DNA from: Monoplex corrugatus
Taxonomy: Eukaryota > Mollusca > Gastropoda > Littorinimorpha > Ranellidae
DNA: 64,000 nucleotides
Direction: 5' to 3'
NCBI GenBank assembly: GCA_030674185.1
Contig: CM060307.1
Coordinates: 47,203,681-47,267,680 of the forward strand
Shown here: positions 36,939 to 48,794 of the stretch, piece after piece
How positions within the stretch are numbered: the first letter of the stretch is position 1
Layout: the number at the start of each line of letters is the position of its first letter
Notes under the pieces: generated by a model
Databases searched by the model: none
What the model saw: the letters and a program-made list of their open reading frames with translations, nothing else
What the model was told of the DNA's origin: nothing
Translations under genes and position numbers: made by a program

Positions 36939-36940
<2 letters not shown>

Positions 36941-37099
36941 AGAGCCCATCTGAGTTCACAAAATCCACTCTTGTTCTCTACTGCATGTCTGTAATATACC
37001 TGTGGTGGCAATGTTAGACTGTTAAATAAGCGGTTTTACGTTACAATCTGGCAACAATTTTTTTTCTAAATCACCTCTATGACACATACAGGCTTTAGT

Positions 37100-37375
37100 A
37101 GGCCCGATTCAAATTGAGGTTCATATTGCTCATAGCCAGCGACTACTAGAGCCATACCAGGGCTGACACCACGTCAAAAATGACGACTCGGTCAAGATAA
37201 AAGACAACAGTAAAAAAAACATGCTCACCGTTAACCTTGCAAGTGTAAAATGCAATTAAAGAAAAAATACTCAGAGACGTAAAATCATATCGGGTGAAAT
37301 CTATTGATCTCTTGTAAAATCTGGAAAATTGCATCCGAAGGGACGTCTCGGAAGAGGTTCTTCAAGGAGTACTAG
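37100..37375 (-). pseudogene. LINE 3'-end fragment, second copy
   Basis: Matches 1265-1540 in the same orientation: 3' UTR (CATGCTCACCGTTAACCTTG), then the last codons around a TTCCGAGACGTCCCTTCGGA segment. It is cut off near 37375. Confidence 0.7.
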
Positions 37376-37611
37376 GGCTGGGGTGACACAAACATGCAAG
37401 CTGATACAATGATCACAGCACATTTTACTGACCACTGTATCCGCACCATTCACACAAGCGGCTTCTAACACAAGTATATACCCATAAACCATCCAGTTTG
37501 CTCCTTATTAACAGTTGAGATACGCTATTTTCACATCATACACTAAAACAGGCATTTTCTGAATTTCGGCAAAGGCCCGTACCTCGACAAGGCGTCTACC
37601 CTTACTGTGTG

Positions 37612-37935
37612 GGAAGAGAAAGAATGTATGTACTATCTTTTTCACATTTCATAAACATCCCACATGAAGGGAAGAGGGAGAATATATGTACTACCTTTTT
37701 CACACTTCATAAACATCCCACATGAAGGGAAGAGGGAGAATGTATGTACTACCTTTTTCACACTTTATAAACATCCCACATGAAGGGAAGAGGGAGAATA
37801 TATGTACTACCTTTTTCACACTTCATAAACATACTATATGTATGTACTACCTTTTTCACACTTCATAAACATCCCACATGAAGGGAAGAGGGAGAATGTA
37901 TGTACTACCTTTTTCACACTTCATAAACATCCCAC
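37612..37935. repeat. Six-copy tandem repeat, about 57 bp
   Basis: Units of TATGTACTACCTTTTTCACA plus CTTCATAAACATCCCACATG and AAGGGAAGAGGGAGAA. One unit is shortened near 37830. Confidence 0.93.
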
Positions 37936-37964
37936 TGTTTCAAAATATGTTATTTTAAATGCTT

Positions 37965-38220
37965 TAAATTCAAATTCTTACAATATCATCAATCAAAGAT
38001 TTCATCACAAAACTGCTGTTCTGTGGACACCAAATGGGAAACGTGAAAGACGACGACCAAAGAACATGGCCACAACACACTGGAGCATAGATGAAGATAA
38101 ATAAGCTGACGTGAAGCAGTGCTGAAAATACAGCTAAGGACCGGCAGATCTGGATGACTGTCATTGCTGCCCATGTGCCTGGGAGCGTTATTGACAACAA
38201 ATACAAACAATGACCAGACT
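37965..38220 (+). pseudogene. Non-LTR retrotransposon C-terminal remnant
   Basis: Frame pieces LWTPNGKRERRRPKNM and AKDRQIWMTVIAAHVP match the usual C-terminal signature of many LINEs (GKRxRGRPK ... AKDRxxWxxxVAAxCA). Stops and frame changes lie between them. Confidence 0.6.
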
Positions 38221-38927
38221 CCAGATTTTTATTCAATCTGAACTATAATATCATTAACCAAACCTGAGAAATACAGTCTGGATTGAGAGCATCAGCAACA
38301 CAAACAAGGGGCGCAAATACACATGCTACAGCTAAGCCAGTGCAACAAACAGGCACTGGCATGGCTACATGTCAACATATGTACAACAGTGTTTCACAGC
38401 ATTCTGGTACACATGTCTTAATTCATCTGAGAAATGTAAGCACATATTCTCCTACTTTATATCCTGACTTCAAGAACTTCGTGTGCACTCAAGGCATGTC
38501 ACAGTCTATACTTATACGCACAGAACTTAGCGAACAGCAAGATCAGATGAAAACTGTATATAATTTTTCGGCTGTGCCATAAAAAGCACTAAATTTCCAG
38601 TAAGTAATAGATTCCAATATTCATTCTTTTGTGCCGAATATTCAACTGTATCCAGTGCAAAAAAAAATGCACTTATGAACATAATCTTCACTGTGTAAAA
38701 CTACAATTATCACTTGCATTTTTGTGAAATGCTGCAATGAAACAATGTGTTTTACATTTTTGTTCCTCGGACTTTCTTTCTCTTCGAAATTTTCACATAA
38801 ATCGACCTACATTTTACTTGTTTGCTCGTCTGGTGTGCTCTTGACTAGTGAACTTCATTTCTGTTGCCATCACACAGTCACTGGGACAACTGTTCAATGC
38901 TGTACCCACCACCGGTGAAGGTCATTA
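38221..38927. other. No recognisable feature below module exon 7
   Basis: AT-rich. A 99-codon plus frame at 38283-38582 has no recognised motif. It would be the 3' UTR of module 7 if that exon is terminal; no close AATAAA was seen. Confidence 0.4.
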
Positions 38928-39061
38928 TTACATCGTCTTGTAGCGAGTCTCTCTATAATGTTTCTGTTGTTCCTTCAGCCGTTGGAAGCGAAGTGGATCT
39001 TTTTGTATCTTCTCATAGTAGCGCCTGTTCACCTCTCGCTTCCTGTTTCTCGCCGCCAGGA
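38928..39061 (-). CDS. Basic-module terminal exon 7 (shortest)
   Basis: Acceptor TTTGCTTTCCGTTGCAG (reverse complement of 39062-39078), exon 134 nt, phase 1, 43 full residues. TAA at 38928-38930 is reinforced by two more in-frame stops (TAA, TGA). Translation gives LAARNRKREVNRRYYEKIQK, then DPLRFQRLKEQQKHYRETRY and KTM. It has no upstream ATG and is too short for an ORF scan. It contains essentially only the core, which sets the minimum module. Phe replaces the Tyr after Asp-Pro. The degenerate LINE that fills most of the 8-kb gap to module 8 begins about 130 bp upstream of the acceptor. Confidence 0.76.
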
Positions 39062-39194
39062 CTGCAACGGAAAGCAAAGAAAACTTTGCATTACTACCAA
39101 AACCGCCAACGGAGGACAGGAAACTGATACATCTTTTAAAAAAAATTATTCAAAATACTCGACACAAGTGTTTGGATGATGTTTAACACATACA

Positions 39195-41768
39195 GTCCGA
39201 CATTGCAATTCTTAGTAAAAACTGCCACATGGAATGTTAGAACAATGCTCCAGAGCTCCAGAAGGCAAAACTAGAAAATGCCAAGATACAGATGGAAAGA
39301 TCGAACATCGATATTTTAGGATTAGGACAGATGAGATGCAAGGGAGCAGGCATGATCACATCAGCATAAAATTATATATTCTGAAGGAGACACATGAAAG
39401 AGGTACGCATCATAATGGACAAAGTCTATCAAAGGATACTCGGCTATATCAGACCACGTTTTATTACACTGAAGGGCAAGCTATTTGATACCAACATCGT
39501 CCAAGAATATGTACCTACATCCGCAGGTGCTGAGGAAGGAATGGACAACTTCTCTGTAGAATTAGAGACAGCCTAGGCTCAATGTAAATCACAGGACGTT
39601 ACAGTCATAATGGGAGATTTTAATGCCAAAAGTAGATGACAGTTGGCACATGATCTTGGCATGCGAAATGAAAGGGGAAAGAAACTTGTTGAGTGGGCAA
39701 AATTAAACGAATTCATAATAGGAAACACTTGATATGAGCAACCTAACAGACCAAAATAAACATGGATGAGTCCAGGAAACAGCACACGAAATCAAACTGA
39801 TTTCAATCTGATAAATAAACGATTCAGAAATTCTTTATTGATAGCAAAAATATTACCAGGCACAGACTGCTACAGTGGCTATAATCATGTTATGGGAAAA
39901 TTTAGACTGAAACTAAAGAGAAGAAAACAAACCCAAAAGTAACATCTAACCAAATCTTGGACTCTTAAAGACAAGCGAATAAACTCGCGCAAAGTTTAGC
40001 GTATCTGTTCAAGACAAATTAAGTGCTCTAGAATGTTGGGGACACTGATGAACAATGGACAAATCTGAAAAAGCAAAGAAGAAATGGATGACAAAAGAAA
40101 ATTTCTGCTTGATCGATGAACGTAGGACGTAAAATGGAAAAGGGGGAAGAATACAATAAAATAAAGAAATCAGAAATAAGTGCAATGAAGATAGGTAAGC
40201 TTGGCTAGAAACAAAGTGCAAAGAAATAGAAAACCGACAGAAAACACACATAAGATTATGTACAAAAATACTGAAGAGGAGAAAGGCATGCACAAAAACT
40301 GGTTGCTTAAAATCAAAAGATGGTACGATTATCATGGAAAAACACAAAATATTAGATCTGAAGGACCACAAATAATGGAAGATGAAGTCAGAGCAGCGAT
40401 GAAAAAGATGAAACAAATAAAAGCCCCAGGACCAGACAATATTACTAAGAAATGATCGAGGCCCTAGATGAATTTGATGTTGAAAAAGTAACAGTCCTAC
40501 TTACTGAAATTTATGATACCGGAAAATCCCTACAGATGTCAAAGTCATCTTTTACTGCACTTTAAACAAAGCATGGGCTATATAAAATGTCAACTCCATC
40601 GTACAATCAGCTTGATGAGTCATGTGACAAAGATTGTCGTAAGAATAATCATGATGAGGATAAGGAATAAAATCAAAACAGAAATAGCAGCAGAAGAACA
40701 ATGTGGGATTTGTTGAAGGGAAAGGAACTGTTAATGTCATATATATGCTAAGAACTATCATAGAAAGATCATTTGAGCTGAATACGAATTTGTTTGTTGA
40801 TAAAACCAAGGTTTTTGATCGGGTAAGACACGAGGGATTGATCAATCAACTTTGGAAAAGCTAAATATTCATGGAAAAGTTTTGAAAACAATAAGGAATA
40901 GGTAGTGGAAACAAACTACAGCAATGAAATTACAAAATTATATAAACACTTCTCAAAATATCAAAAGAGGGATTAGACAGAGATGTGTTCTGCCACCAAA
41001 TCTGTTTTCACTTTACAGCCAAACTATCACAAGAAACAAAATTGCAGAAAATGAAAAAGATCTAAAAAAAATCTTGTGAATATAATAGAAACAGAGAGCA
41101 GAAATATAGGGCTAAACAGAATCAAAAAAGCAAGAAATCTCCTCATGTAAAATAACAGCAAATGGCGCAATACTAAAACAAAATTGGTAAGTTCAAATAT
41201 CTGAAAACAGTCATCTCACCAGACGGCAGATGCACATTAGACCTGGCCAAGTTAAAACAGTATTCAAGAAAATGAAAAGTGTTCTTACCAACATATTCCT
41301 ATCAATTGATACCAGGAAACGAGTTCTTTGGTGGTATACGGAATCAACACTGTTGTATGAATGCGAAGTCTGGACAATCAACAAGCAAAGTCAGAACAAG
41401 ATTGAGGCAGCTGAAATATAGTTTCTAAGACGAACAGTTCCATGGACAGAAAAGAAAACAAATAAGACAGTCTTGAAAGAAGCAAACACAAAAAGAACAT
41501 CTATGAAGAAGATTATGGAAAGACAAGCAACATTTATAGGACATTTCATGAGGCAAGAGAAATTTGAGCATCTAGTCAAAACAGGAAAGCCAGAAAAAAT
41601 AAGAGCACCAGGCAGACCCGGGGAGAAAATATTAGATAATTTTGTGGAGTGGAGGGGGACAAAAAAGGTTGAAGATATACTTGCAGCAACAAAAGATCTA
41701 TTCATACGGCGGGTCTTGATCGCCGTCGCCATGCGCCATGATGATGATGAAAATGACTGTCCGACATT
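39195..41768 (+). pseudogene. Near-complete degenerate RTE-like LINE
   Basis: Starts with an APE-type endonuclease N-terminus (TATWNVRTM near 39225, then a LGLGQMRCKGAGM-like segment after a frame change) and an IMGDFNAK motif near 39608. The reverse transcriptase follows from about 40380 (MKKMKQIKAPGPDNITK) through a VDKTKVFDRVRHEGLINQL segment near 40797 and a C-terminus (MERQATFIGHFMRQEKFEHL, GRPGEKILDNFVEWRGTKKV) ending in (ATG)n at 41748. It has many frameshifts and stops. The flanking 10-mer GTCCGACATT at 39195 and 41759 is a possible target-site duplication. It belongs to the same family as 22976, 21908 and 25960. Confidence 0.82.
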
Positions 41769-42754
41769 TGACACAAAATACTGCAGATGCACCAGTTATG
41801 ACCACAACGATATCCAGACGACACAAATGCGTTCGCGCACACCGCATCACTATTGTTTAAACCATGTTTCTTCAATCTGGTTTCCACTACAAGTAAGCTT
41901 ACACTGAGAACTGCAAAACCAGCGACGTCGTACTGTTATACTTTCATTTTTAATGTAAAGCACAAATATGCACAGAGATGACTGGTAAAACAAAAGCGAA
42001 AGCCAAGAAAATGTCTTTGCTGACTTCATTAAACACATTTTCCCCATATTTTGTTTGTCTGTCTGCTTGTTTGTTTTGCTTAATTACTTGCTCCATAATC
42101 CAACCATCATCCTTAACGTCGATTACCCTCATGCTGATCTTCAACTATCCTTAGGCTTTTTAAAATAAAGAGTTTAGTTCAATTTTATCCAAATATCGAG
42201 GAGAAATCTTCCTGATACCTTTCCAAAAACAATATTTATAAGAACGTATGCCTTCGTGATGACCCAATGAAACCGACCCGTTTTTCAACTCTAGTGAGAA
42301 CAGTCTAGTATAACATGAATACTCAAAAATCCGTTCCAACATACTTTAATCAGCATACGTATACCATAGTATCAAATGCTTACGTCCCGTATTACTATCA
42401 GTCAGAACTGTCTTCAGATTTTGCTTAACCTGTGGGCTATAAATTACTTTATATATCATCCGTCCTTACACCCCTACTTGTCAGAAGAACTACTAATGCA
42501 TTTGAATACATCTATGATTTTTTTTCCTCAGTGGTTGCAATCGGCGCAAACCCTCTGCAAACTACCGTCATCATCACCTTCCAACAGAATCAGGGCTAAG
42601 ATTTTAAAAGACTAACACAAAACACAAAACTGCATTCCGTATTAAAGGAAAAGAAAAGAAAAGAAAAGAAAAAAAAAAGAAAAAAGAAAAAGGCGTCCTC
42701 AAATTACACCTCTAAGTTCATACCCCAACATTGCCCAAACTCTGTAATTCCTGG
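41769..42754. other. No recognisable feature
   Basis: AT-rich DNA with a poly-purine run (GAAAA)n at 42648-42692. Confidence 0.4.
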
Positions 42755-42975
42755 TGAAGTGTGTGGCCTAGTGAATAACGACCCGCCTAGGAGGCAGGAA
42801 ACCCTGTTCTGAATCCTGATTGGAAAGTGATTTTTCTACACCCTTCCCTACACCTCAAGTGATGGTCCAGGTTACAAGAACATAAACCGACGCCCCATAC
42901 GCAGCCTGCACTTGGTGCATGTTCAATGACCCACGTCAACAAAAGAATTGTCTCTGGCAAAATTCTGCACACAAA
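42755..42975 (+). mobile_element. tRNA-derived SINE-like element
   Basis: TGGCCTAGTGAATAACG (A-box type, 42764-42780) and a weak B box near 42803 (CTGTTCTGAATCCTG), followed by a body with CCCACGTCAACAAAAGAATT. Confidence 0.5.
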
Positions 42976-43007
42976 TCCACTGTAATAGGTAAGTATTCAT
43001 ACACGCG

Positions 43008-43080
43008 TACAGGGATGTGTTCTGTCACCAGATTTGTTTTCACTTTACAGCAAAACCATCATGAAAAAACACTTTAGTGT
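43008..43080 (+). pseudogene. Isolated reverse transcriptase motif fragment
   Basis: Encodes QGCVLSPDLFSLYSKTIMKK followed by a stop. This is the conserved RT block just before the catalytic YADD region of the RTE-like family; the homologous block in the large copy is at about 40975. No other part of the LINE adjoins it. Confidence 0.75.
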
Positions 43081-44164
43081 ATCACTGAAATAACATACGA
43101 CAAAATGTCAAACAAATAAACGTCTTTTGCCGAAATGTCGGTATTTCTCAACTGGTCACAGAACAGAGCATAAAGTAGACAGAAAGCTAAGAACACCTAC
43201 ACTTTCAGCTTTTTCGAGGCTTCAGTTTGTTTGTTTGTATGTTTGTTTGTTTGTTTGTTTTAGAAAGTTTGCTGAAAAAGGTCTCACCGTAAACAAATGA
43301 TTTTATAATAACATGAAGCGCTACACCACAATAAGAGAAAATAATCAGGACAGAGCAGATGCCGTTAGCCTGACCATATATACCTATACATTGGTTAGCT
43401 TTTGAGATTCCACTTGTCAACTTAAGTGTTCCGAGTTTCCATAACACTCACGCACGTCTGATAAGAAAACGTTCAGCAGGAGTTGACCAGAACGTTTCTT
43501 TTACACGCACGTATACACATGCACACAAACATACAAGCATGCACGCACACGCATGTACACACACAGACCCGCAAGCAGATAAAAACAAATTTATTGGCAA
43601 AATAATAAAACAACCAGGGACACGACAATGATAAACATAACTGAAACATTTTGGAAACATAAACAAGAAACAGGTAAATATAGGGCTTGACAGAGGAAAG
43701 GATGGAGATAGTGAAAGAGGGAACATTAGAGGGAGAAGCAGGAAGAAGGGAGAGAAAATTAAGAGAAAAGACAAGAAGAAAGGATACCGGGAAAAATGCT
43801 TTTAAGGTTATGTGAGAGAGAGAGAGAGGGTGAGAGAGAGGGAAAGGGAAGGAGGGAGGGAGGGGAGAGAGAGAGAGAGAGGGGGGGGGGCGGGAGAGCG
43901 TATGTGCAAAGGTCGAAGTCGCACAACTTTGAGGCTAAAACAGGCAGGAGCAAACTAATGAATTTCAAAAAATCACATAACACAGACAAATATGTGAAGA
44001 AAAAAAAAAAAAAACACCTCTGGCTAGAGGATTGGAACACCCAGACAACTTACTTTCCAAATCCATCCAAATTTTAAACAGATCTCCCATCTGTTCTTGA
44101 GAACAGCAGGAAGAAGTTATGCAGGTGATGCTCAGGTCACACATTCTACACTCACACGTATCTT
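43081..44164. other. No gene seen; GA-rich tract inside
   Basis: (GTTT)n at 43225-43260, a (GA)n/(GGGA)n tract at 43812-43895 and poly-A at 44000-44013. Several low-complexity frames but no supported coding region. Confidence 0.4.
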
Positions 44165-44384
44165 TTAACCCTTCGACTCCCGCACCCAGTCAACCAGTAT
44201 CCTGCATTGTTAACCATGCTAGCAAAGCAAAAACTCGACCTTTTGAGACCTTTTGACTCCCTCACCCTATCCACCAGCTTTCTGTATTTACCAGCTTCCT
44301 GCAAGAAGCTGGTGGATAGGATGAGGGAGTCAAGGGGTTAGGTTTTTGCAGTTGGTGGATAGGGTACGGGAGTTAAAAGGTTAA
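44165..44384. mobile_element. TTAA foldback MITE, copy 6
   Basis: TTAACCCTTCGACTCCCGCA at the left and AGTTAAAAGGTTAA at the right. It carries a partial duplication of inner-arm sequence (GACCTTTTGAGACCTTTTGA and CTTTCTGTATTTACCAGC), so it is longer than the others. Confidence 0.85.
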
Positions 44385-44484
44385 AAAAAAAAAAGAAGTA
44401 CCACGGTGCATACGTATGATGAGACACTCAGCGGCAAACACCTTACTGAATGCGGGACTTGCACGACCTGTGACCCAAGCACTA

Positions 44485-44565
44485 CATGTATATCCGTAAG
44501 CCCTGATATGACCTCAGTGGTCGGCTGGGGCTACAAGCAACATGACCTGAACTGACATGGAAACA
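44485..44565 (+). mobile_element. LINE 3'-UTR fragment, inverted
   Basis: Complement of the 3'-UTR segment seen at 1262 and 34515 (CCCTGATATGACCTCAGTGG, GGCTGGGGCTACAAGCAACA). Confidence 0.6.
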
Positions 44566-45049
44566 GTCTGCTTTGAAACTGCAAAGCAAACAAACTTTTT
44601 TGATTAAACAACACTACAGAGCTCTGAACACAGGATCTAAAAACACAAACATCATCATCGTATCCCACCCCAGTATAATACAGAGTGGTAAACATATGCA
44701 TCTGGAAAGAAATCAAACGAAAATAATCTCCGGTGGAAAAAAAACCTTGATTTGAACAACCAAAACATTACACAGCTTAAAACACAGACGATACAAACAG
44801 CATAATCATTCTCAATGCCTCTCACCTCACCTTCTACCAATCAAATCAATCAGTACAAACATACTAATATTCATGTTAATCTTGTTTCTCGTGTTCTCAA
44901 CATTCTACAAAAGCTTCTTGGCAAATGCTCTAGACAATTAATCACATAAATAATTATTAAATTAAACCCGTTTTAGTTATTAAATTACACCCGTTTTTAA
45001 AACACTAACAAAAGAGACGCCGCCACCCCCATCGCCCCAAACAAAAAGA

Positions 45050-45850
45050 GAAAAAGAAAACCTGCTTAAAATTATAGTCAAAATATCAAATAAAGAGAAA
45101 GAGGCCCTGAGAGGGGAAACCACTCTGACTGAGGCAAGTCAGACACTGAAAAACATGAAACAGATGGGGGTGGGGGAACCAGTACAGATAGTTTTAAAAC
45201 AAGGCTTTTTCTGTTTTTGTTTTTAATCTCAGTTGTAATGGGACTTCTCAATGAAGAATACAAAGAAAGCAAATTCCCGTATTACACACAAGGAATGGCT
45301 GATTACTTACATTCCAAAAGGTGATAAACCAAAAGAATATTATCTGCAAAATGGCACCCTATATCTGTCCTGAAGATTGTATACAAAATAGGATCTGCAT
45401 GTTCCCATTTGATTGAAAAACTCAGCTTTTGCCAGAACTTATCCACGAAGAACAACCGGATATTATCATCAACAGGTACACAGGGGACAAAGCGAGATTA
45501 ATATGCAATATGATAAATTATTTGAAGTAAACAATGAACCTAGCTTACATCTTGGTACTGATTCTAACTCAGTGGTTTTATGTATGTACTGATTCTAAAG
45601 TGGTTTTTGGCTAGTTAGACAGAGGGTTTATGTACAAACTTCTGAGAGCTTATAGTGTTGATGATATTGATGATGGTGTCTATTACTGGTTTGAAACTTT
45701 CTACAGAAACAGATCATCAACTGCTATTGTTAACGGTCAGATTACTCAACAGTTTCACGTAGAAAGCGGCTGCAGACAGGGAGATCCAATTTCACCCAGT
45801 GTATTCTCTGTACACAAATTCAAACATAACCATTATATGGGAAAATAGTT
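45050..45850 (+). pseudogene. L1/Tx1-like LINE reverse transcriptase remnant
   Basis: Separate frame pieces follow the usual RT order: VVMGLLNEEYKESKFPYYTQ near 45235, a KPKEY-like block near 45325, MINYLK(V)NNEP-like near 45510, then the long open stretch MYKLLRAYSVDDIDDGVYYW and VESGCRQGDPISPSVF (45630-45848). Stops and frameshifts are frequent, and the catalytic YxDD block is missing. The motif style differs from the RTE-like family, so this is a second LINE lineage. Confidence 0.72.
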
Positions 45851-46309
45851 CAGCAAATTCAATTCAGAATCATGGTATATAACAAAACAAACAAAACATT
45901 CCCTGATAATATCATTCAGCAAACAATAAAAATAAAGCCTCTTTTAAGCAGTCTGTGCACATACTGTAAAGTCGGCATATTGCTGCACAGTCTGCATACT
46001 GTCTTCAGTGGGCGTGTATGATGGGTGTTTTCTGTTTCCATAAGCATCCGAACAGCGACATGGCTTACAGCGGCATACTTGAAAGTCTGTGTATGTATAC
46101 ACATGACGGGGCCTTACGCACGAATCGGTCTGCACACATGCTGACCTCGGAGATCGGGAAAAATCTCACCCACCAGGCGGGACGTACCTAGGATGTACTG
46201 AGGGGTGGGGAATGGGAATGAAGGGGCCTATGAAACATTACACTGGCACCACCATAACCCTTGGAGCTTTATGATGAACAGCATGCATGGCCAGTTTTTA
46301 TGCTACGGG

Positions 46310-46495
46310 CTGGGGTTGAACTTGAGGAATCACATCTTCGAGTCCGTGGCTGTATCAAAAAAAATCAACTAGCTCACATTAAAACTGTGGCCTGGCCCAA
46401 GGTTAAACCCACAAACCCTCCGTTCTGAGTACGGCATCCACAACTCCTGTGTTATGGGCATGCTGCTTTGACATCTGAGCTAACTGGCCGCTGGC
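46310..46495 (-). mobile_element. tRNA-derived SINE, second copy
   Basis: Minus-strand CCAGTTAGCTCAGATGTCAA (A box) and GGGTTTGTGGGTTTAACCTT (decayed B box), followed by the same body as at 15410-15595. Confidence 0.65.
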
Positions 46496-46995
46496 TCTGA
46501 ATTTTAGCCTACGCTAGCTCGGTCACATTCATAGAAACTGGGTGAAAAATAATGCAAAGCTGTTGAATATAAGTTGTCAGATGAAGTTTGAAGGGACTTA
46601 CTGATTCTTTATGAGATGTATGCACGGTTTCTGTGTGACCTACCTGTTAATATTTGAATGTTTGTCTTATACGTAATTCATGCACATAGACCCTTCGTTG
46701 AAGATGCAGATATGATGCATGTATACGAGTTTTATTGCATATAAATCTTGTTCAGTTTTCTCAATGATATCATGATAATGTTCAGCAAATATTGTTTATA
46801 TTTGCGTTTTGTCAAAAACGAATTATAACATAAGTTTGAAAAAAAAAGTTAACAGACTCAGTGACTGCCCCCTCCTTCCCCACTGGTCCCCTTTTTGATG
46901 ATCTTTGATATAATTACAACAACATATAAGTCAACATATTCAATTAACTCAAAAGAAGGGGTAACGTTATAAAGCAGGTAGAAATTTTACGTAAT
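46496..46995. other. No recognisable feature
   Basis: AT-rich unique sequence. Confidence 0.4.
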
Positions 46996-47188
46996 TTAAC
47001 CCTTCGACTCCTGTACCCCATCCACCGACTGCAAAAACTTAATCCTTTGACTCTCTCACCCTATCCACCAGCTTCGTACAGAAAGCTGGCGGATAGAGTG
47101 AGGGAGTCAAAGGGTCAAGTTTTGGCTTTACTAGCATGGTTGACAATGTAGGATGCTGGTGGACAGGGTACGGGAGTCAAAGGGTTAA
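46996..47188. mobile_element. TTAA foldback MITE, copy 7
   Basis: TTAACCCTTCGACTCCTGTA at the left and ACGGGAGTCAAAGGGTTAA at the right. It sits 75 bp after the module 8 stop codon. Confidence 0.87.
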
Positions 47189-47263
47189 GTCGACCTGGTT
47201 TCTGATCTAACGGAACCCCATGATGGAACAATAAAGAAAGTGATGTTTTTGTTTTTTCTATTG

Positions 47264-47940
47264 TCACAGCTGAGAAGGTCCACTGTTTGAAGCAGGGGCT
47301 GTGACAGAACCATTACTGTCCTGATCACTAGCACTCTGGGCCCATGACAAAGACAGAGACGTGGCTTGACCAACACTGTCGCTGGTGGTCTGAGGCCAGG
47401 ACAAAGGAAGAGATGACTCTTGGCCAGGGCTATCGCTGATGTTTTGGGGCCAGCACACAGGAAGAGATGTGCCTTGACTGAGTTCACCCGAGTTGTTACT
47501 GTTGTTCCGGGACCTGGACACTGAAAGAGACGTTGGCTGACCAGGCTGACTGGGTTGGTCATTGATGGTAGTGGACCAGGACACGGGAAGAGATGTGGTC
47601 CGACCGGGTTCGCCAGAGCTGATACTGGTGGTCTTGGACCAGGACACGGGAAGAGATGAGGCTTGACCAGGGCTGTGACTGGTGGTTTGGGGCCATGGCA
47701 TGGGAAGAGATGTGGGTTGTTCTGTAGGAAACCATCTGGCTGTGGCCTGCCTGGGATTGTCGGCAACATTGGGAAGCAAAGAGCGAGGCCAACTCCTCAT
47801 CATGTTGTCCTTTGTGCGGTCCCTGTAGCGTTTGGCTGCGGCACGGTTCTGATGTTTCTTCCGTTCATGACGTGCTCTGTCCATCTTCAGCCGCTGCCAG
47901 GTCAGACTGGTTCTTCCCCGCGGCAACATGTTTCTCCACA
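47264..47940 (-). CDS. Basic-module terminal exon 8 with long Ser/Pro repeat tail
   Basis: Acceptor TTTGACCTGTGTCTTTCAG (reverse complement of 47941-47959), exon 677 nt, phase 1, 224 full residues, stop at 47264. Residues 1-50 hold the module: TWQRLKMDRARHERKKHQNR then AAAKRYRDRTKDN, with Asp-Arg in place of Asp-Pro. From about residue 70 the tail is an imperfect repeat of 18-21 residues, about seven copies, each built on T/S-S-L-P-V-S-W followed by P-Q-T-T-S-D-S-P-G-Q. The tail is rich in Ser, Thr, Pro, Gly and Gln and looks disordered. The frame stays open through all repeats despite unit divergence, which argues for coding. It is four times the usual length of the family. Confidence 0.78.
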
Positions 47941-48601
47941 CTGAAAGACACAGGTCAAAGTCAGAAGCATCATTTGTCTGCGCGAGTGCAATACCAAACT
48001 CATAAGATATACACTTCAATCGTCTTACTTCTTTTCCCAGAAGACAGTGAATCGATTCTTGAGATAACTGTTAAGTATCTGTATGCTTCTCCATCCAAAA
48101 CGTGTCAACAAAGATTTCTTGGCCGTATGTGGGTACATTTTGATCAAATTGATCAAGTAGGCTACAGGTCAGGTATAATAACAATTGAACAACTGGAGAT
48201 CTAATTGTATCCCTGTCTCATGGTACTTACCTTGCCTCATCAATATGTTGCTCTCGTAAACATGCCTGTAAGTATAGTTTTCCATCAAGAGAGACTAATA
48301 AAATATGTGTTGAAAGTTTCTAAATTAATCATGATGGGCAACTATTTGCATACCACCAAGAATATCATCACACTCCAAATTTAATCATGTCTTCTCCTTC
48401 AGCGTGCCTTTCTTTGTGCTTGGATCCACGTTAAAATAAGTTTGAGGTACAATTTCCACGCTCTGTGCATTTTTGCATTGTTCCACTTTTTTTTTTTAAT
48501 CTCGTAGCTATAACATTGAAACGCCTACGATTGGATTTTCAAATGAAAATCTGACGTTTTAAAACGTTACGTGTTTAGATTCAATACTAGGGCTGCTCAC
48601 T
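47941..48601. other. No recognisable feature
   Basis: Presumed intron upstream of module exon 8. A short plus frame with SKTCQQRFLGRMWVHFDQID was noted but not recognised. Confidence 0.35.
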
Positions 48602-48794
48602 TTAACCCTTTGACTCCCGCACCCTATTCACCAATTGCAAAAACTTAATCCTTTGACTCCCTCACCCTATCCACCATATTCCTGCAGGAAGCTGTTGGAT
48701 ATGGTGAGGGAGTCAAAGGGTTAAGCTTTTGCTTTGCTAGCATGCTTGGCAATGCAAGGTGCTGGTGGATAGGGTGACGGAGTCAAAGGGTTAA
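48602..48794. mobile_element. TTAA foldback MITE, copy 8
   Basis: TTAACCCTTTGACTCCCGCA and ACGGAGTCAAAGGGTTAA at the ends. One of the best-preserved copies, with the central palindrome around CCTGCAGG at 48682-48689. Confidence 0.9.

Noticed and set aside
47185..47769. 194-codon Pro/Leu-rich minus-strand frame
   Set aside because: Shadow of the repeat tail of module exon 8 in another frame. It lacks the basic core and runs past the module stop towards the MITE.
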